DNA of 64,000 bases, from NCBI GenBank assembly GCA_013140985.1, contig JABFRU010000040.1, positions 29,514 to 93,513 on the forward strand, in the 5' to 3' direction. This document shows positions 61,522 through 64,000 of this stretch, piece by piece. Made by a program: the position numbers and the translations under genes. The number at the start of each line of letters is the position of its first letter. The stretch's first letter is position 1. Source of the stretch: Chitinophagaceae bacterium. Its GTDB lineage: Bacteria; Bacteroidota; Bacteroidia; Chitinophagales; Chitinophagaceae. The notes under the pieces are model-generated. The model worked only from the letters and a program-made list of their open reading frames with translations, did not search any database and had not been told where the DNA came from.

Positions 61522-63510
61522 ATGACCAAAATTTTTATTTTGATTGGACTTATTGTTCTTTATAGTTCAGCTCATGGACAAATAAAACATTCCAATTATT
61601 GGGATGATACAACAGTAATTTCAGGAATTTTTAAGGATGAGATTGATCCAAGACAATATGTTAAAGTATTATACAAAAAAAATCCAAATTATAAAGAAGT
61701 AAACAGGATGGAGGTACAAAGGATAGTTTGGAATTGGAATGATACCGGGTATTTTCAAAAATTTAAATACATAGATAATAATGGGTTATTAAATATTTTT
61801 TTTGATAAGGAAGCATTATCAAGAAATTATAACTTTAGAGGTAATGTTTCATTAGAAGCATACTTGAAAGGTAAAGAAGGCGAAAGAAAGATCGAAGTTG
61901 GACCTTACTCTTTGGTAGGTGTAGAAAGAAAAGAGATAGGAATTGAATCATTCGCACCCACTACTGCAGCACAACTCTTATTTAACACCATTCTGGAGAT
62001 GAAGAGAGCAGTTGTTTTGTCTAAGGATTTAGCCAATGCAAGCTTATCTTCTTCTTATTTATTACTTGAGGATAGTCTTGTTTTGAGCAGAACTTTCTCA
62101 CGGATTAGGACCGAACCTTCAGTTGACACACTATTCAAAACAGATCCGGTTTTTATCACGTTATCGCAAATTATCGAAAAAAATTATTATCGCAATTATA
62201 TTGGAAATGATTCGTCTTTGAGCTATGCATTTTATCTTGAGTTATATAACATAGTAAGAAAAAATGAATGGAATTCTTATCGTGTTGTGAGGGATGCGAT
62301 TAATTCTACACTTGCTGGCATTAGAGAACGAATTAGGCAAGATGAGGATTTTCGAATGGGAAAAATATATCCTGTAATTAAGATATTCTCTACTAAACTA
62401 GATCTAATCAATCTATACTTAGCATCCTTTGAAAATGCAGGACCAGATGCAGTTAATGCTTTCTTGACCTTAGCGTCAAAAGACAAAATAAATTTTAATT
62501 TTTTAAAATCAAATATTGCTTTTCTCTCTTCTGGTATCAAAAAAAGACTTGCGGAAATTACCGGATCAAGTGTTGAAGAAATCCGAAGATTATTGACTCC
62601 TGATTATATAGATCAGGTAAAGCAAGCCAGGCAAGTGGTAAACGAGTTTTCTTCTATTGAAGGAAGTCAAATGTTTGATCTAATGAGTAGAAACATCGAT
62701 AGTATTCTGAGAGATGATCGTCGGACTCAAGTTGATATCGAAGGATCGTTACTTGAATTAAAAGATCTATATGGAATTGATGTTGCTCTTAAAAACTATC
62801 TAAGTCCATACGATTCAAAGCAATTTGAAAATTATTCAGAGAGTTATGCACAAATGGATTGGTTGGCAAAGTCGAAATATTTTGAAGGATTTAAACAAAA
62901 ACTATCAGTAGAAGCGGCAAGGATCCTTTATAAAAAACTAGTATTTGCCACTATTGATTTGGGAAAAAGTGGTGCACAACCGGGAGATATTCTTTTCCTT
63001 AACGTTGTTTGGAAAAATATTGATGGAGAAAGGGATTCTACAAACAAAAACTCTTCATTGTTGCCAATAGGAAAATACTATATCAGGGAAACAGGTTGGA
63101 AAACGGAAATAGCAGAGTCGTTTTATTTAGTTGAAAGGTTTAATGAGCCGTCTGCTGATCCCAATCTTTCCAAATCGAATTTTAAGGGAGCTTATGGGGC
63201 TTCTATAATGAGAACTTTTTATTATAATGAAAATTATGAAAGAACATTTGGAGGCCGATTATTGAATAGATTACAGCCTTCATTGGGGTTTAATATCTCA
63301 TACCTTGATTTTTACAATAACAAAGACATTGAAATAGGAGCAGGATTACAATTAGGCCTGTTTAAGAATGTTTTTTTCTTTGGGTCAGGAATAAATTTGC
63401 ATAGCATAAGAGGAACAGAGAAAAAGTCCGCAGCTTATTTTATGTTTGGGGTAAGTTTTACAAATATTGCGGCTAAGTTTAAGAACAGCAATAACGATGA
63501 TCCCAAGTAA
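61522..63510 (+). CDS. Secreted protein of unknown function, 662 residues
   Basis: An exported protein with a signal peptide (about 1-19, KIFILIGLIVLYSSAHG). The N-terminal 130 residues look beta-rich (WNWNDTGYFQKFKYIDN, NVSLEAYLKGKEGERKIEVG). Residues about 150-480 are helical and charged, with several potential coiled segments (SSVEEIRRLLTPDYIDQVKQ). From about 575 the composition becomes barrel-like (LQPSLGFNISYLDFYNN, IGAGLQLGLFKNVFFFGSG, AAYFMFGVSF), suggesting an outer-membrane-associated C-terminus. No catalytic motif was recognised. The DNA is visibly AT-richer than neighbouring genes, which may indicate a recent arrival. It follows the C1 peptidase with a duplicated upstream element and precedes an EEP-family gene. 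Confidence 0.75.
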   Translation: MTKIFILIGLIVLYSSAHGQIKHSNYWDDTTVISGIFKDEIDPRQYVKVLYKKNPNYKEVNRMEVQRIVWNWNDTGYFQKFKYIDNNGLLNIFFDKEALSRNYNFRGNVSLEAYLKGKEGERKIEVGPYSLVGVERKEIGIESFAPTTAAQLLFNTILEMKRAVVLSKDLANASLSSSYLLLEDSLVLSRTFSRIRTEPSVDTLFKTDPVFITLSQIIEKNYYRNYIGNDSSLSYAFYLELYNIVRKNEWNSYRVVRDAINSTLAGIRERIRQDEDFRMGKIYPVIKIFSTKLDLINLYLASFENAGPDAVNAFLTLASKDKINFNFLKSNIAFLSSGIKKRLAEITGSSVEEIRRLLTPDYIDQVKQARQVVNEFSSIEGSQMFDLMSRNIDSILRDDRRTQVDIEGSLLELKDLYGIDVALKNYLSPYDSKQFENYSESYAQMDWLAKSKYFEGFKQKLSVEAARILYKKLVFATIDLGKSGAQPGDILFLNVVWKNIDGERDSTNKNSSLLPIGKYYIRETGWKTEIAESFYLVERFNEPSADPNLSKSNFKGAYGASIMRTFYYNENYERTFGGRLLNRLQPSLGFNISYLDFYNNKDIEIGAGLQLGLFKNVFFFGSGINLHSIRGTEKKSAAYFMFGVSFTNIAAKFKNSNNDDPK

Positions 63511-63549
63511 TTCAGAATATTAAAAATATTTTTAAAGCTAACCTCTACC

Positions 63550-64000
63550 ATGCCTTCCTACCAACCCCTCGACGCCACCACACCTGCGGGTAAAAGAACG
63601 ATCGAAAGAATATTGGCATTACGCAAAAAGATCAAAGCAGAGGTTCCCGGAAAGACATTGAATGAAACGCTGTTGCTTGCTACCTGGAATATCCGGGAGT
63701 TTGATTCGCCTGCTTATGGTAAGCGGATGACCGAAGCGCTGTATTATATAGCTGAGATCATTTCGGCATTTGATCTTGTTGCTGTGCAGGAAATAAGAGA
63801 AGATCTGTCAGCACTGGATGACCTGATGAAAGTATTAGGTGACCATTGGGATTATATGTTCTCCGATGTAACGGAAGGAAGCCAGGGAAATAAGGAACGG
63901 ACCGCCTTTATATATGACACCCGCAAAGTAAATCCTGCAGGATTGGTAGGAGAGATTGTTTTTCCGCCGCTTGAAAAAAAGATCACAGACATTAACGGTG
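63550..64000 (+). CDS. Endonuclease/exonuclease/phosphatase family protein (cut by window edge)
   Basis: The first 150 residues are visible. They include the EEP-fold landmarks LLLATWNIREFDSP (metal-binding Asn), DLVAVQEIRED (catalytic/metal Glu in QE) and WDYMFSDVTEGSQGNKERTAFIYD. The family covers DNases, phosphodiesterases and lipid or phosphatase enzymes, so substrate cannot be assigned. There is no signal peptide (MPSYQPLDATTPAGKRTIER). It starts 39 bp after the 662-residue gene, probably in the same operon, and the C-terminal part is outside the window. Confidence 0.85.
   Translation, partial: MPSYQPLDATTPAGKRTIERILALRKKIKAEVPGKTLNETLLLATWNIREFDSPAYGKRMTEALYYIAEIISAFDLVAVQEIREDLSALDDLMKVLGDHWDYMFSDVTEGSQGNKERTAFIYDTRKVNPAGLVGEIVFPPLEKKITDING

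Noticed and set aside
1..64000. Prophage, transposon or integrated plasmid
   Set aside because: No integrase, transposase, terminase, portal or partition gene, and no target-site duplications were seen.

Overview
The window is a chromosomal segment of a Bacteroidota member, most likely a Chitinophagaceae relative. This is inferred from several lines of evidence: two giant secreted proteins with SprB repeats and a type B T9SS (CHU_C-type) C-terminal domain, a bacterial geranylgeranylglyceryl-phosphate synthase, a two-component sensor with beta-propeller repeats and a Y_Y_Y domain, paired ClpP genes, a DUF2795 protein, the pheT/coiled-coil/zapA/rny neighbourhood, and the general lack of Shine-Dalgarno sequences. 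No 16S or 23S gene is present, so genus cannot be fixed. Most of the window is ordinary housekeeping sequence, with no phage, insertion sequence or CRISPR array visible.

Layout. 1-3.5 kb: a LuxR/NarL response regulator (cut by the window edge) and its 985-residue sensor kinase. 3.6-9.3 kb: GGGP synthase, a small lipoprotein, the B12-dependent ribonucleotide reductase nrdJ with a DnaA-box-like site upstream, and two very small genes. 9.4-16.3 kb: the protein quality-control block clpX, two clpP and tig, then tRNA-Leu(UAG) and the (p)ppGpp synthetase/hydrolase. 16.4-24.9 kb: tandem paralogous SprB-repeat adhesin-like proteins. 25-39.4 kb: purA, an acidic protein, pabB, a lytic transglycosylase, gatA, tatA, rplS, RNase Y (with an apparent frameshift), zapA, a coiled-coil protein, pheT, a FabH-type synthase and fabI. 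39.4-50.4 kb: two LolD/MacB-type ATPases, cobalamin adenosyltransferase, gatC, trpS, a deoxynucleoside kinase, pckA, pepP, pssA, purS and rsmI. 50.4-57.6 kb: a beta-barrel protein, an M1 peptidase, an orphan NarL-type regulator, rsmG, a glycosyltransferase, tgt and a small secreted protein.

57.7-64 kb is the most accessory-looking part. An overlapping four-gene minus-strand operon encodes a 107-residue protein, a seven-helix membrane protein, a histidine kinase and a NarL-type regulator. It is preceded by five ACCGTT/AACGGT words in 66 bp. Across the gap, on the plus strand, lie a papain-like C1 peptidase, a 662-residue secreted protein and an endonuclease/exonuclease/phosphatase-family protein. 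The first two of these each carry a copy of the same roughly 50-bp upstream element. This combination is the best candidate here for an undescribed regulated module; no function is claimed for it.

Metabolic links: nrdJ needs adenosylcobalamin, which the adenosyltransferase at 41 kb makes; deoxynucleoside kinase, purA and purS also supply nucleotide metabolism. A second theme is architectural. At least fifteen intergenic regions contain long imperfect hairpins built from short repeated words that differ from locus to locus. They probably end or protect transcripts, and they make several longest-frame starts misleading.
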